Assembly: GCF_013184495.1 (NCBI RefSeq)
Contig: NZ_JAAOIY010000003.1
Coordinates: 62,001 to 126,000, forward strand
Origin: Sporosarcina jiandibaonis
Lineage (GTDB): Bacteria > Bacillota > Bacilli > Bacillales_A > Planococcaceae
Direction: 5' to 3'
Length of the DNA: 64,000 nucleotides
This document shows positions 34,190 to 42,329 of the stretch, piece by piece. The first letter of the stretch is position 1, and each line of letters begins with the position of its first letter. The notes under the pieces were generated by a model. The model ran no database searches. It was not told the origin of the DNA and worked only from the letters and a program-made list of their open reading frames with translations. The translations under genes were made by a program, and so were the position numbers.

Positions 34190-35065
34190 ATGAAGATAAA
34201 GAGTGCTTTCTATAGGAACAATAATGAAATTGAAAAGGAAATTCATCTTGGTGAAATAACAACACCTCAGGTTTATCAAAATAAATTTAAAGGGAAATTA
34301 TATTGTCCGTCAGAGAATTGTCCGGCAAAAATTAGCTATAGCGGTGGAAGGTACCCTCATTTTAGAACGTGGAGATATGATCAACACTCAGAAAAATGTC
34401 CTTATTATTATGATAGAGTTCCTGTTAATTTGGGTAGAAATGTCAAGGACATCGTAAGTGTTGAAATCTCTTTTAACAGACGCCAAAAAGCTTTAAATGA
34501 TGCTTATATACAAATGAACTTGTCTGAAGAAGAACGAGAAGAATTAAGAAACTCAAGAAGTAGACCCAGAGCTAAGGTAAGAGAGATTACTAGGCGAAAA
34601 GAAGCGGTAAAGGCAGAGCAACTAGTTTTATTTGATGGTGAATTGTATGAAGATGAACTAATTTTTCGAAGAAGAAACATATCAAAGCGATTAGTAGATG
34701 GGATCACAGAATCAGATATCGGCGAAATTCGCTTGGTCATGGGAAAGATAGCTTCCAATATAGAAAATGGAAATGCCGCGGAAATAGTTGTGGAAAATAA
34801 CGGAAAAGTGATTACAGTCGTCTTTGAAGAATCATTTACTGCGGATCCATATAATAGTAGCTATTTAAATAAATTCTGGGCTATCAATCAAGTATTAGAA
34901 CGGGAATTAATAGTGCGATTCACCGGGATAGGTGACGTACGTAAAAATACCAGAAGCAAAAGACTGGAACTAGTTATTCACGCTGGCACTGACTTCAGGA
35001 TAAACAATAGTGATATGTCTGCCTTAGCAGCACGGCTTGCACTGGAGCAATATCGGTTGGGGTGA
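34190..35065 (+). CDS. Hypothetical protein with N-terminal CoiA-like zinc-binding motif
   Basis: A 291-residue protein. The N-terminus holds a C-x4-C...H...H...C cluster ('LYCPSENCPAKI', then 'PHFRTWRYDQHSEKCPYY'), like the zinc finger in CoiA-type competence or nuclease-associated proteins. Residues 80-150 are basic and coiled ('EEEREELRNSRSRPRAKVREITRRKEA'). The C-terminal half is mixed alpha/beta. ATG 34190 follows AAAGGGGG; a start at 34163 is possible but has no ribosome binding site. It lies 25 bp before a decayed NERD nuclease gene, so the two were probably one operon. Function unknown. Confidence 0.7.
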   Translation: MKIKSAFYRNNNEIEKEIHLGEITTPQVYQNKFKGKLYCPSENCPAKISYSGGRYPHFRTWRYDQHSEKCPYYYDRVPVNLGRNVKDIVSVEISFNRRQKALNDAYIQMNLSEEEREELRNSRSRPRAKVREITRRKEAVKAEQLVLFDGELYEDELIFRRRNISKRLVDGITESDIGEIRLVMGKIASNIENGNAAEIVVENNGKVITVVFEESFTADPYNSSYLNKFWAINQVLERELIVRFTGIGDVRKNTRSKRLELVIHAGTDFRINNSDMSALAARLALEQYRLG

Positions 35066-35089
35066 AATGAGGAGAAGTGAAAATCTGAA

Positions 35090-35922
35090 ATGAAAAACTG
35101 GATAATTGCCATTGGTGTTGTTTTATCACCCATACTTATTTTTATGCTCTCTTATTTATAGATTCCGCTACTACTCATCGGCGCTATCATGCTACGGGTA
35201 AATTACCCAACAATAAAAGGCGCGGTGAGAGAACGCCATGTAAATCATTTACTGCGCAAGTTAGGACCAAATTATTCAATATACCATGACCTTTATGTTC
35301 CCGACGATAAAGGGGGAACAACCCAAATTGACCATGTAGTTACCTCGCCCTTTGGCGTCTTTGTAATCGAACCTAAACATTATAAAGGTTGGATTTTTGG
35401 CAATGAACATCAAAGATACTGGACACAAGTAATTTATAAACGAAAAGAAAAAATGTTCAACCCTAATTGGCAGAACTATGGGCATGTACAGGCGTAAACG
35501 AATCACATCGGTAAAGAGTCGAGCGGTTATATTCATTCAATAATCGCTTTTTCAAGTGAATCAACTTAAAGTTTGAAGATGAATTCAAGTCTGCAAGAGT
35601 CATTCAATTCCCACAATTGATACAGGTGATTAGGGAATGGAATACTCGTGAAATAAGCGACACAGATTTACGAGTGATTGACAAGACAGTCTTTGGTCTT
35701 CAAATTAGCGACAAGAAGACGAAAAGAGAAATTGAGAAACGGCATATCCAATATATCAAAAATAATCGCGATAACAGGTTGCAAAAAGAAATGAAAATAA
35801 GTCAAGAGCTTATTTGTCTAAGGTGTAACAGCAGTTTGTCCGTGAAAAATGGAAAGTACGGAAGTTTTTATGGTTGCAAAAGCTTTCCAAGATGTAGATA
35901 CACACAAAAAATATCAGCCTGA
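35090..35922 (+). pseudogene. Decayed NERD-domain / topoisomerase-type zinc finger gene
   Basis: Starting at ATG 35090 (GAGGAGAAG upstream), a membrane helix ('WIIAIGVVLSPILIFMLSYL') ends at an in-frame TAG (35159-35161). The same frame continues with a NERD domain ('AVRERHVNHLLRKLG', 'HDLYVPDDKGGTTQIDHVV', 'VFVIEPKHYKGWIFG') to a TAA at 35495. Further relics ('YIHSIIAFSSEST' and, after a frameshift near 35566, 'KFEDEFKSARVIQFPQ') lead into the intact end with a C4 zinc finger ('CLRCNSSLSVKNGKYGSFYGCKSFPRC'). NERD proteins are nuclease-related and often occur in stress or defence contexts. At least three lesions make it a clear pseudogene. Confidence 0.85.
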
Positions 35923-36064
35923 ATATTTTAGGTGGTCGGTGCATTAAAATTCCATGAAATTCATAATATATTCAAGGATAACTTATACGGACATAACGCT
36001 ATATTAGTATAGTTATGGCTTTTGAATCAATACCATAAGGTAAAATTTTCGAAAGGGGAGGTAC

Positions 36065-36379
36065 ATGCGGGTACACGATGTCAGGGTTGGAGATCAGGTA
36101 TTTGTTGTGAAGAATAAAAAAGTGAGTATGGGGACGGTTGTTGAATATGTAAATAAAAAACAGTTAAATGTCACATTGGAAAATCATGATGAACCAATTC
36201 GAGTGATTTATGATGTAAGCTTTTTCTTTACAAAAGATAAGGCGGACAGATTTATAGCTTCTAAGAAACTTCAAGAGAAGAGAGAAAATGAACAGCGACT
36301 GGCGGAAAAGAAAAAAATTCAAATATGCAATTCATGTGCTATTCCGATTGGCCCATTTGGTCATTGTGGTTGTAGTTAA
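36065..36379 (+). CDS. Hypothetical protein with C-terminal zinc-binding cysteines
   Basis: A 104-residue protein with GGGGAGG before ATG 36065. The first 60 residues look like a small SH3-like beta-barrel ('VHDVRVGDQVFVVKNKKVSMGTVVEYVNKKQLNVTLE'). A charged helix follows, then a Cys cluster 'CNSCAIPIGPFGHCGC' that could hold zinc. I do not recognise a family. It follows the NERD relic by 140 bp and ends before a terminator. Confidence 0.65.
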   Translation: MRVHDVRVGDQVFVVKNKKVSMGTVVEYVNKKQLNVTLENHDEPIRVIYDVSFFFTKDKADRFIASKKLQEKRENEQRLAEKKKIQICNSCAIPIGPFGHCGCS

Positions 36380-36413
36380 GTACTAAGTACAACAGGAGTT
36401 AAATAAGGACATT

Positions 36414-36450
36414 AAAAACACGTTCAATGTCGAATAAAACGTGTTTTTTG
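36414..36450. terminator. Bidirectional terminator
   Basis: AAAAACACGTT...AACGTGTTTTTT between convergent genes. Confidence 0.85.
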
Positions 36451-36457
36451 CAATTTA

Positions 36458-36895
36458 TCAAATTAATGATGCTCTTAAATTTTTTGCGCCATTTTCCAAG
36501 TACCCTTTCAAACATACCAACATATAAACCCAACCTTCTTTTTGACCAAGCATTTTGTTCACGATTTCTGGATCGTTTTCTTTTAATCCAGTTTCAATTA
36601 CTTTAATAATTGTGCTCGATTTATCCAACTCTTCCAATGTAATTGTAACTACTGTTTCATGATCCTCTGCACCCCAAGAGAACACGATCTTTTCATTTTC
36701 ATCGACTTCTAATACACGAATTACACCTTCTGCATTGTATTCTTCATATCTCCAAGTAATCGTTTTTCCTTGTTCTACTCTTCCTGTCCCCGATGAAAAC
36801 CAATAATTAGCCATTTTTTCAGGGTCTACAATCGCCTCAAATACTTCATTTGCCGGTTTTAGGATTTTTAGTTTAGTCGTTACTTGCGTATTCAT
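36458..36895 (-). CDS. SRPBCC (AHSA1-like) domain protein
   Basis: A 145-residue START/Bet v1-fold protein. It has 'LKILKPANEVFEAIVDPEKMANYWFSSG', a central 'WRYEEYNAEGVIRVLEVDENEKIVFSWG', and 'VTITLEELDKSSTIIKVIETG', ending with the long C-terminal helix 'GWVYMLVCLKGYLENGA'. The family binds hydrophobic ligands or partners; Bacillus homologues are mostly uncharacterised. It is monocistronic and divergent from the next gene. Confidence 0.85.
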   Translation of the reverse strand: MNTQVTTKLKILKPANEVFEAIVDPEKMANYWFSSGTGRVEQGKTITWRYEEYNAEGVIRVLEVDENEKIVFSWGAEDHETVVTITLEELDKSSTIIKVIETGLKENDPEIVNKMLGQKEGWVYMLVCLKGYLENGAKNLRASLI

Positions 36896-36965
36896 CTACA
36901 ATCAACTCCCTTTCAGAATGTTTAATCTAGTATACCATGAGTTAATTAATTAAATGGATTTTTAA

Positions 36966-37009
36966 AAAACGATGACCTTTATGTATATACGTAAAGGTCA
37001 TCGTTTTTA
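36966..37009. terminator. Orphan terminator hairpin in a divergent region
   Basis: AAAACGATGACCTTTA-N10-TAAAGGTCATCGTTTT with T runs on both strands. No gene ends here: it lies 5' to both the SRPBCC gene (-) and the 37099 gene (+), so it is either a leader attenuator or a relic of a lost gene. Confidence 0.7.
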
Positions 37010-37098
37010 TTGGGCTACTATTAAATAGCAATATGAATTAAATAAACGTTTAGCAATTCACTTTGTTGTGAATGCAAATCTAATTAGGGGGAGTTCAA

Positions 37099-37818
37099 AT
37101 GGAAAAAGTAAAAAAGCCGTTTTATAAAAAATGGTGGGTATGGTTAATTGCAGTAATTTTTGTGGTTGCTGTTGCATCAAGCGGGGATGACAGTGAAGTG
37201 GTAAAGGAAGATGGTCAGAGTAAGGCAGAGGCTTCTGCACCAGTAACCGATAAAGAAAAAGATGACACGAAAGTAGATGAAGCTAAAGAAAATGAAACAG
37301 ATGCAAATGATGGAGTCGAAGAGGAAGAAGTAGCTACGACTTCAGCAATAAAAGCAGGGACTTATAAAGTTGGAGCGGATCTACCTGCGGGAGAGTATTT
37401 GGTGTTTTCAAATGGGCACACCTATATTGAAAGTGCAAAAGATAGCTCAGGAAATCTAGATAGTATCATCTTTAATGATAATCTTATGAACAATGCTCAT
37501 GCATATGTAACTTTAAATGAAGGCGAATATTTTAAAATGACAGGTGGCGAAATGTATCCGGTTGAGGATGCGAAATCTGTTATTCCAGAAGATGGCCTAT
37601 ATCAAGACGGCATGTATAAAGTCGGAAAGGATATTTCAGCGGGTGAATATAAGGTTATATTGACAAGCGATCTTGGCATGGGGTACCTAGAAGTCAGTGC
37701 AGATAGTAGCCATCAGTTAGGCAGCATCATTACTAATGACAACGTCCAGGCCGACACCTATATTACAGTTAAGGAAAATCAATATTTGAAGCTTCAAGGG
37801 TTAGAAATTCAAAAATAA
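37099..37818 (+). CDS. Membrane-anchored protein with two YKVG-type beta repeats
   Basis: A 239-residue protein. A basic start and one hydrophobic helix ('WWVWLIAVIFVVAVASS', residues 12-28) would anchor it, with an acidic linker rich in E, D and K to residue 85. Two related repeats then follow: 'AGTYKVGADLPAGEYLVFS' near 92 and 'GMYKVGKDISAGEYKVILT' near 175, each ending in 'Y(V/I)T(L/V)(N/K)E...(F/L)K'. Such repeats occur in secreted Firmicute proteins of unknown function. GGGGGAG precedes ATG 37099. A terminator follows. Confidence 0.75.
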   Translation: MEKVKKPFYKKWWVWLIAVIFVVAVASSGDDSEVVKEDGQSKAEASAPVTDKEKDDTKVDEAKENETDANDGVEEEEVATTSAIKAGTYKVGADLPAGEYLVFSNGHTYIESAKDSSGNLDSIIFNDNLMNNAHAYVTLNEGEYFKMTGGEMYPVEDAKSVIPEDGLYQDGMYKVGKDISAGEYKVILTSDLGMGYLEVSADSSHQLGSIITNDNVQADTYITVKENQYLKLQGLEIQK

Positions 37819-37835
37819 TCATTAGCACAGAACAA

Positions 37836-37879
37836 GAAGTCCACCAAAGTTGAGTATGGTGGACTCTTGTCTTTTTTTA
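37836..37879 (+). terminator. Rho-independent terminator
   Basis: AGTCCACC...GGTGGACT then TTGTCTTTTTTT. Confidence 0.88.
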
Positions 37880-37912
37880 TTCCGGCATTTTTCAGAACCC
37901 TAAACGCTTCTG

Positions 37913-37971
37913 TTGACAAAGCAATCCATTTCGTGTTATATTTACCTCGAATTAAAGATACTTGAATTCAA
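37913..37971 (+). promoter_or_regulatory. Promoter and palindrome before the MarR/MhqO operon
   Basis: TTGACA (37913-37918), a 17-bp spacer, TTATAT (37936-37941), then the perfect palindrome TTGAATTCAA (37962-37971). MhqR-type MarR repressors bind inverted repeats around GAATTC, so this is a likely autoregulatory operator. Confidence 0.65.
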
Positions 37972-37992
37972 ACTAGTTTAGGAGTGATACCA

Positions 37993-38427
37993 TTGAAGGT
38001 TGCTACAGATGAATTAAAAGCTGTTACTGTCATACTTCGTACCTCCCAAGCAATTCAAGAAGTCATCCGTAAAGATGTTGCTAATTATGGATTAAACCCA
38101 ACTGAATTCTCTGTTTTAGAGTTGTTGTATCACAAAGGTGATCAACCAACACAAATGATTGGAAAAAAGGTTCTTCTTACAAGCGGCAGTATCACCTATG
38201 TCGTGGATAAGCTCGTGAATAAGAACTATGTGATGCGTAAAGCCTGTCCAAAGGATCGACGCGTAACTTATGCAGCACTAACCGATAGCGGGAAGGAATT
38301 AATGAATCGAATCTTTCCTAAGCATGAACTCATGATGGAGAGAGTTTTTGAGCAGTTAGAGGCAGATGAAATTAACAAGACAATCGAATTGTTAAAGAGG
38401 ATTGGATATAGAGCACAAAGTATTTAA
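37993..38427 (+). CDS. MarR family transcriptional regulator (MhqR-like)
   Basis: A 144-residue winged-helix MarR protein. It has 'YGLNPTEFSVLELLYHKGDQPTQMIGKKVLLTSGSITYVVDKL' as HTH and 'RKACPKDRRVTYAALTDSGKELM' as the wing. In B. subtilis the repressor MhqR controls mhqO and other quinone-detoxification genes; the neighbour here is an mhqO-like gene 24 bp downstream. A Cys lies just before the wing ('KACPKDRR'). TTG 37993 is eight bases after GGAG; GTG 37984 overlaps it. Confidence 0.82.
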   Translation: MKVATDELKAVTVILRTSQAIQEVIRKDVANYGLNPTEFSVLELLYHKGDQPTQMIGKKVLLTSGSITYVVDKLVNKNYVMRKACPKDRRVTYAALTDSGKELMNRIFPKHELMMERVFEQLEADEINKTIELLKRIGYRAQSI

Positions 38428-38451
38428 CTTAGTACTAGGAGGACGAACATA

Positions 38452-39438
38452 ATGAACCATTTAAAAGGAATTCACCATGTAACCGCAATTACAAGCAGTG
38501 CAGAAAAAAACTATGAATTTTTCACGTATGTACTAGGCATACGTTTAGTGAAGAAAACCGTCAACCAGGATGACATTCAAACATATCATTTGTTTTTTGC
38601 GGATGATAAAGGCAGTGCCGGTACAGATATGACGTTTTTTGATTTCCCGAATATCCCGAAAGGTGTTCACGGAACAAATGAAATTTCAAAAACATCATTC
38701 CGAGTTCCGACAGATGCCGCGCTTGATTATTGGGAGAAACGTTTTAATCGTTTGGAAGTAAAGCACACGGGTATTAAAGAACAGTTTGGCAAAAAGACAT
38801 TATCCTTTGTTGATTTTGATGATCAGCATTATCAATTGATTTCGGATGAGTTTAACGAAGGTGTAGAATCAGGAACGCCTTGGCAAAAAGGACCGATCCC
38901 TCTCGAGTTTGCGATTACTGGTTTAGGACCTATTTTTGTCCGCATTGCTGAATTTGATTATTTCAAAGAAGTATTGGAAAAAGTGATGGTCTTTAAGGAA
39001 ATTGCACAAGAAGGTTCTTATCATTTATTCGAAGGCGGAAAGGGTGGAAATGGCGCTCGAATAATTGTCGAACATAATACGGTGTTGCCGATTGCTCGAC
39101 AAGGTTACGGCACTGTTCACCATGCGGCATTCCGTGTAGAAGACCGTGCTGTGCTAGATGAATGGACAAACAGACTTGAAAGCTTCGGTTTCCAAACTTC
39201 TGGTTTTGTAGATCGTTTCTTTTTCGGGTCGCTCTATGCACGCGTTGCGCCGCAAATCTTATTTGAATTTGCAACAGATGGTCCTGGTTTTATGGGGGAC
39301 GAGCCATACGAAACCCTCGGTGAAATCCTTTCACTACCGCCATTCTTGGAGCCGAAAAGAGAGCAAATCGAGAATTTGGTGAGACCTATTGATACTGTAA
39401 GAAGCACGATTGATTTTAAAAAAGAATATGAAGAATAA
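38452..39438 (+). CDS. Ring-cleaving dioxygenase, MhqO-like (VOC fold)
   Basis: A 328-residue protein with two VOC modules. It opens 'LKGIHHVTAITSSAEKNYEFFTYVLGIRLVKKTVNQDD' and has 'TFFDFPNIPKGVHG', 'GYGTVHHAAFRV' in the second module and 'EFATDGPGF' near the end. The His in 'GIHHVT' and 'VHHAAF' and the Glu in 'FEFATD' are the metal-ligand positions. MhqO-type enzymes are extradiol dioxygenases acting on hydroquinone or catechol adducts. With the MarR gene it should form a quinone-inducible operon. AGGAGG precedes ATG 38452. Confidence 0.87.
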   Translation: MNHLKGIHHVTAITSSAEKNYEFFTYVLGIRLVKKTVNQDDIQTYHLFFADDKGSAGTDMTFFDFPNIPKGVHGTNEISKTSFRVPTDAALDYWEKRFNRLEVKHTGIKEQFGKKTLSFVDFDDQHYQLISDEFNEGVESGTPWQKGPIPLEFAITGLGPIFVRIAEFDYFKEVLEKVMVFKEIAQEGSYHLFEGGKGGNGARIIVEHNTVLPIARQGYGTVHHAAFRVEDRAVLDEWTNRLESFGFQTSGFVDRFFFGSLYARVAPQILFEFATDGPGFMGDEPYETLGEILSLPPFLEPKREQIENLVRPIDTVRSTIDFKKEYEE

Positions 39439-39466
39439 TCGTATTTAGGCGATAATTATATAGAGA

Positions 39467-39505
39467 CCCCCTTCTAACAACATTTTGGTTAGAAGGGGGA
39501 TTTTT
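39467..39505. terminator. Bidirectional terminator
   Basis: CCCCCTTCTAAC...GTTAGAAGGGGG, then ATTTTTAATTT, between convergent genes. Confidence 0.88.
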
Positions 39506-39508
39506 AAT

Positions 39509-39901
39509 TTATTCGTCTTTCTCCATAACAGCAAAATAATTTTCCTCATAATCGGCGAAATTAAATACTCGACCCGAAGGCAAGCTCACAATTTCTCCGA
39601 CTGTGATGTTTTGATTTGTTAAGTGGGCATGGAATTCCTCAAGATTTTCCGTGAAGAACATTAAAGACGGTGTTCCAAGGTTTAATTCAGGTTGCATCTT
39701 CGCAATTAACTCCTTATTGTGAAGGACTAATGTTGTTTCTGCCTCTTTTGACGGGGCAATTTCATACCATTTCATACCTTGTCCATTATCTTCTTCGGAT
39801 TTCACATTAAAACCAACAACTTCTGTCCAAAACCTTACAGCTTCCTCTTGGTTATTGACATATAACATGATTTGACCAACTTTACTGATCAATGTACCCA
39901 C
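39509..39901 (-). CDS. VOC family protein
   Basis: A 130-residue single VOC domain: 'GQIMLYVNNQEEAVRFWTEVVGF' at the start and 'RVFNFADYEENYFAVME' at the end, with the conserved Glu in 'YFAVME'. It is related to bleomycin-resistance and glyoxalase proteins; the substrate is unknown. The ATG at 39901 follows GGAGTG on the minus strand. It is convergent with the MhqO-like gene but unlikely to share its regulation. Confidence 0.82.
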   Translation of the reverse strand: MGTLISKVGQIMLYVNNQEEAVRFWTEVVGFNVKSEEDNGQGMKWYEIAPSKEAETTLVLHNKELIAKMQPELNLGTPSLMFFTENLEEFHAHLTNQNITVGEIVSLPSGRVFNFADYEENYFAVMEKDE

Positions 39902-40230
39902 TCCTTTTTTGATAGTTCACTTTCGTATCTTTTCGGCAAAGCGACATCATAATATAAATGTGACAACCTTTCATTGATTAAAATATAACATATTAACCCA
40001 TATACTTCCGCATATAATTACACGAATATTATAATTAACATAAGATTTTGCTTTTTTTATAAACAAACATGTGGTAAGATTCAGAATAAGATTATAAACT
40101 TCTACGCATTTATTTCTAAATGAAAGGGGTAATTTAGTTGATGCGATAAGGGAAGTTTATAAGGAATTTACAAATTGCCATTTCTTAATTTAATAGACTT
40201 GGGCAATATGAATGGGGAGGAATGGAAACA
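39902..40230. other. Divergent intergenic region upstream of sat
   Basis: 329 bp without a gene. ATAAACTTC (40094-40102) and GAAGTTTAT (40152-40160) form a 9-bp inverted repeat with a loop of about 49 bases in the sat leader. I saw no recognisable SAM riboswitch, T-box or clean promoter. Confidence 0.4.
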
Positions 40231-41967
40231 ATGAGTGAGAGCATGACAACTTTGACAGTAAAAAATAGGTTTGAGGACTATCCGCAGCAACCGCATGGCG
40301 GGGAATTGGTTGACAGGGTCCTGACTGGAAGCGAGCTTGAAGAAGCAGTTATCCGTGCTAAAACTTTACCGACGATTATGGTTGATTTAGAGGCAGTTAT
40401 TACGCTTGAAATGATTGCGACAGGCGTACTATCGCCAAATGAAGGTTTCATGAATGAAGTGGACTATAAATCTGTTCTTACTGTGGGCCGCTTGTCAAAT
40501 GGATTGGTATGGCCTGTGCCTTTAAGTTTTGCTCCAATCGGCAATCGGAACAAAGAAGTGGTGAAGACACTATCGATTGGCGATGAAGTAGCGCTTTGTG
40601 ATGAAAGCCATGAGCCAGTTGCAATTATGACGATAGAAGATATTTTTGATTATGATAAAGAATATCGCGCTTCTCATCTTTTTGGCACGACAGATCGAGA
40701 TCATCCGGGAGTCGACGCGATTTTTAGGCGAATGGGTGATACGGCATTAGGGGGGCCGATTAAATTATTGCGCCGTGTGGACTGGGGACCATTCGAAAAA
40801 CTTCGTTTGGAACCAAAGGATACTTGGCATGAGTTTTACGAAGAGAAGAAATTCCGTTCCGCTGCTGGATTTATTACCGGCGCCAATCCGTTACATAGGG
40901 GCCACGAATATATTCACAAAAATGCGCTTGAGGAAATCGATGGATTATTATTGCAACCATTGGTTGAGATGGCGAAACGTGAGTATACGCGGCATGAATT
41001 CCGAATGTTGTCGTATCGAAGTGTGTTAGATACGTATTATCCAAAAGGACGCTCGATACTAGCACCACTTAGAGTGACTTATATTTTCGCAGGTCCGCGC
41101 GAGACAGTTTTACATGCATTGATCATGAAGAATTATGGTTGTACGCATGCATTAATTGGTCGGGATCATGCGGGGATTGGTGAATATTATGATAAGTATG
41201 CGAGTCATACTATTTTTAACGAGTTTGATCCGAAAGAGTTGGGTATCGACGTTCGACTTTTCCATGAGGTTTTTTATTGTACGCGCTGTGATAGTCCGGC
41301 AACGGGACAGTCTTGTCCGCATGACGAACAATACCGCATCAATATTTCTGGAACGGGGATTCGCGAGATGCTTCGTCACGGAATCATGCCGCCGAAAGAA
41401 ATTGTCCGTCCTGAATCAGCTCGTATTGCGATACAAGGGGTACAACCGAAAGGGCTTGACGAGAACGATGTCTCCATTTCACCTGTAGGAAAAACGATTA
41501 AAAGTATGTTCCCATTCTATTTGGATAGAGTCAGACTCGGTGGGCGAAAGCGTGCTACTCCGTTAACCGTGGAGGAACTGACGAATCTCGATTTAGAAAA
41601 TGTGAATTTAGATGTACGCTCTAACGCTGATCGTATTTACCGCGAAGTTTTCGAAGAGTTTACTAATGTAGGAGATACAAACCGGAATCTTCAACCGGAA
41701 TGGGTGGCGGATGCTCGGGACGCTGTACGGTCTCAACAGCAGATGGTCATCCAAGACTTGGAAGAAAAAATCGTCCAAGCGCCTGTTGTCGCTTCTGACG
41801 AATTTATGTACCAAGATAAGGAAGAAGCGGAACGCGAGTTAGAAGTTGCGAAAAAGATTCTTGCCGATATGCCAAAAGTTCTTCGCTCGGAAGATATCGA
41901 ATATCGAAGTTGGAACCTATTACCATATAACCGATACCGCGGCAGTGACGAACCGAAAGATAAGTGA
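40231..41967 (+). CDS. sat: Sulfate adenylyltransferase, long form
   Basis: A 578-residue ATP sulfurylase. The catalytic ATP site reads 'ITGANPLHRGHEYIHK' (HxxH) near residue 215, with 'LIGRDHAGIGEYYDKY', 'YCTRCDSPATGQSCPH' (a zinc-like Cys cluster) and 'ISGTGIREML' following. Sat forms APS from sulfate and ATP. Bacillus Sat has about 380 residues; this one carries about 175 extra at the C-terminus ('TPLTVEELTNLDLENVNLDV...' onward) with no P-loop, so it is not an APS kinase fusion. No other sulfate-assimilation genes adjoin it. ATG 40231 lies ten bases after GGGGAGG. Confidence 0.88.
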   Translation: MSESMTTLTVKNRFEDYPQQPHGGELVDRVLTGSELEEAVIRAKTLPTIMVDLEAVITLEMIATGVLSPNEGFMNEVDYKSVLTVGRLSNGLVWPVPLSFAPIGNRNKEVVKTLSIGDEVALCDESHEPVAIMTIEDIFDYDKEYRASHLFGTTDRDHPGVDAIFRRMGDTALGGPIKLLRRVDWGPFEKLRLEPKDTWHEFYEEKKFRSAAGFITGANPLHRGHEYIHKNALEEIDGLLLQPLVEMAKREYTRHEFRMLSYRSVLDTYYPKGRSILAPLRVTYIFAGPRETVLHALIMKNYGCTHALIGRDHAGIGEYYDKYASHTIFNEFDPKELGIDVRLFHEVFYCTRCDSPATGQSCPHDEQYRINISGTGIREMLRHGIMPPKEIVRPESARIAIQGVQPKGLDENDVSISPVGKTIKSMFPFYLDRVRLGGRKRATPLTVEELTNLDLENVNLDVRSNADRIYREVFEEFTNVGDTNRNLQPEWVADARDAVRSQQQMVIQDLEEKIVQAPVVASDEFMYQDKEEAERELEVAKKILADMPKVLRSEDIEYRSWNLLPYNRYRGSDEPKDK

Positions 41968-41978
41968 AAATAAGTACA

Positions 41979-42016
41979 CGTCCACCAACCTGTTTTTCTG
42001 GTTGGTGGATGTTTGC
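41979..42016 (+). terminator. Rho-independent terminator
   Basis: CGTCCACCAACC...GGTTGGTGGATG, then TTTGCGTTT. Confidence 0.8.
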
Positions 42017-42067
42017 GTTTAGGGCTATACTACAGTGAAATATACTTTTATAGAGGAGAAAAATGCT

Positions 42068-42283
42068 ATGATGGAATTCAAAGTGACGTATTTTTTTGAC
42101 GAGGAGCATTATATAAGAAGATTTATTCACACGGAATCCCGAGAAACAGCGGAGAAACTCATTCAAAGTGAACGTGATCAATACATTTCATTCACTGACA
42201 GTAGAGGGATTTATCACGAATTGAATACGAAGGGTGTTCGCGTGACTCAAATCGCCGAATATCACAGGATGGATAAGTTTTAA
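42068..42283 (+). CDS. Small hypothetical protein (71 aa)
   Basis: A 71-residue soluble protein: 'MMEFKVTYFFDEEHYIRRFIHTESRETAEKLIQSERDQYISF', an alternating beta-alpha-beta pattern with many charged residues, ending 'VTQIAEYHRMDKF'. AGAGGAG lies ten bases before ATG 42068 (42071 also possible). No family recognised. It stands between two terminators as its own unit. Confidence 0.7.
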   Translation: MMEFKVTYFFDEEHYIRRFIHTESRETAEKLIQSERDQYISFTDSRGIYHELNTKGVRVTQIAEYHRMDKF

Positions 42284-42287
42284 AAAA

Positions 42288-42328
42288 ATAGAACTCAACT
42301 AGGGGGGACAAGTTGAGTTCCTATTTTA
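42288..42328. terminator. Bidirectional terminator
   Basis: GAACTCAACT...AGTTGAGTTC, then CTATTTTAG, between convergent genes. Confidence 0.85.
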
Positions 42329-42329
42329 G

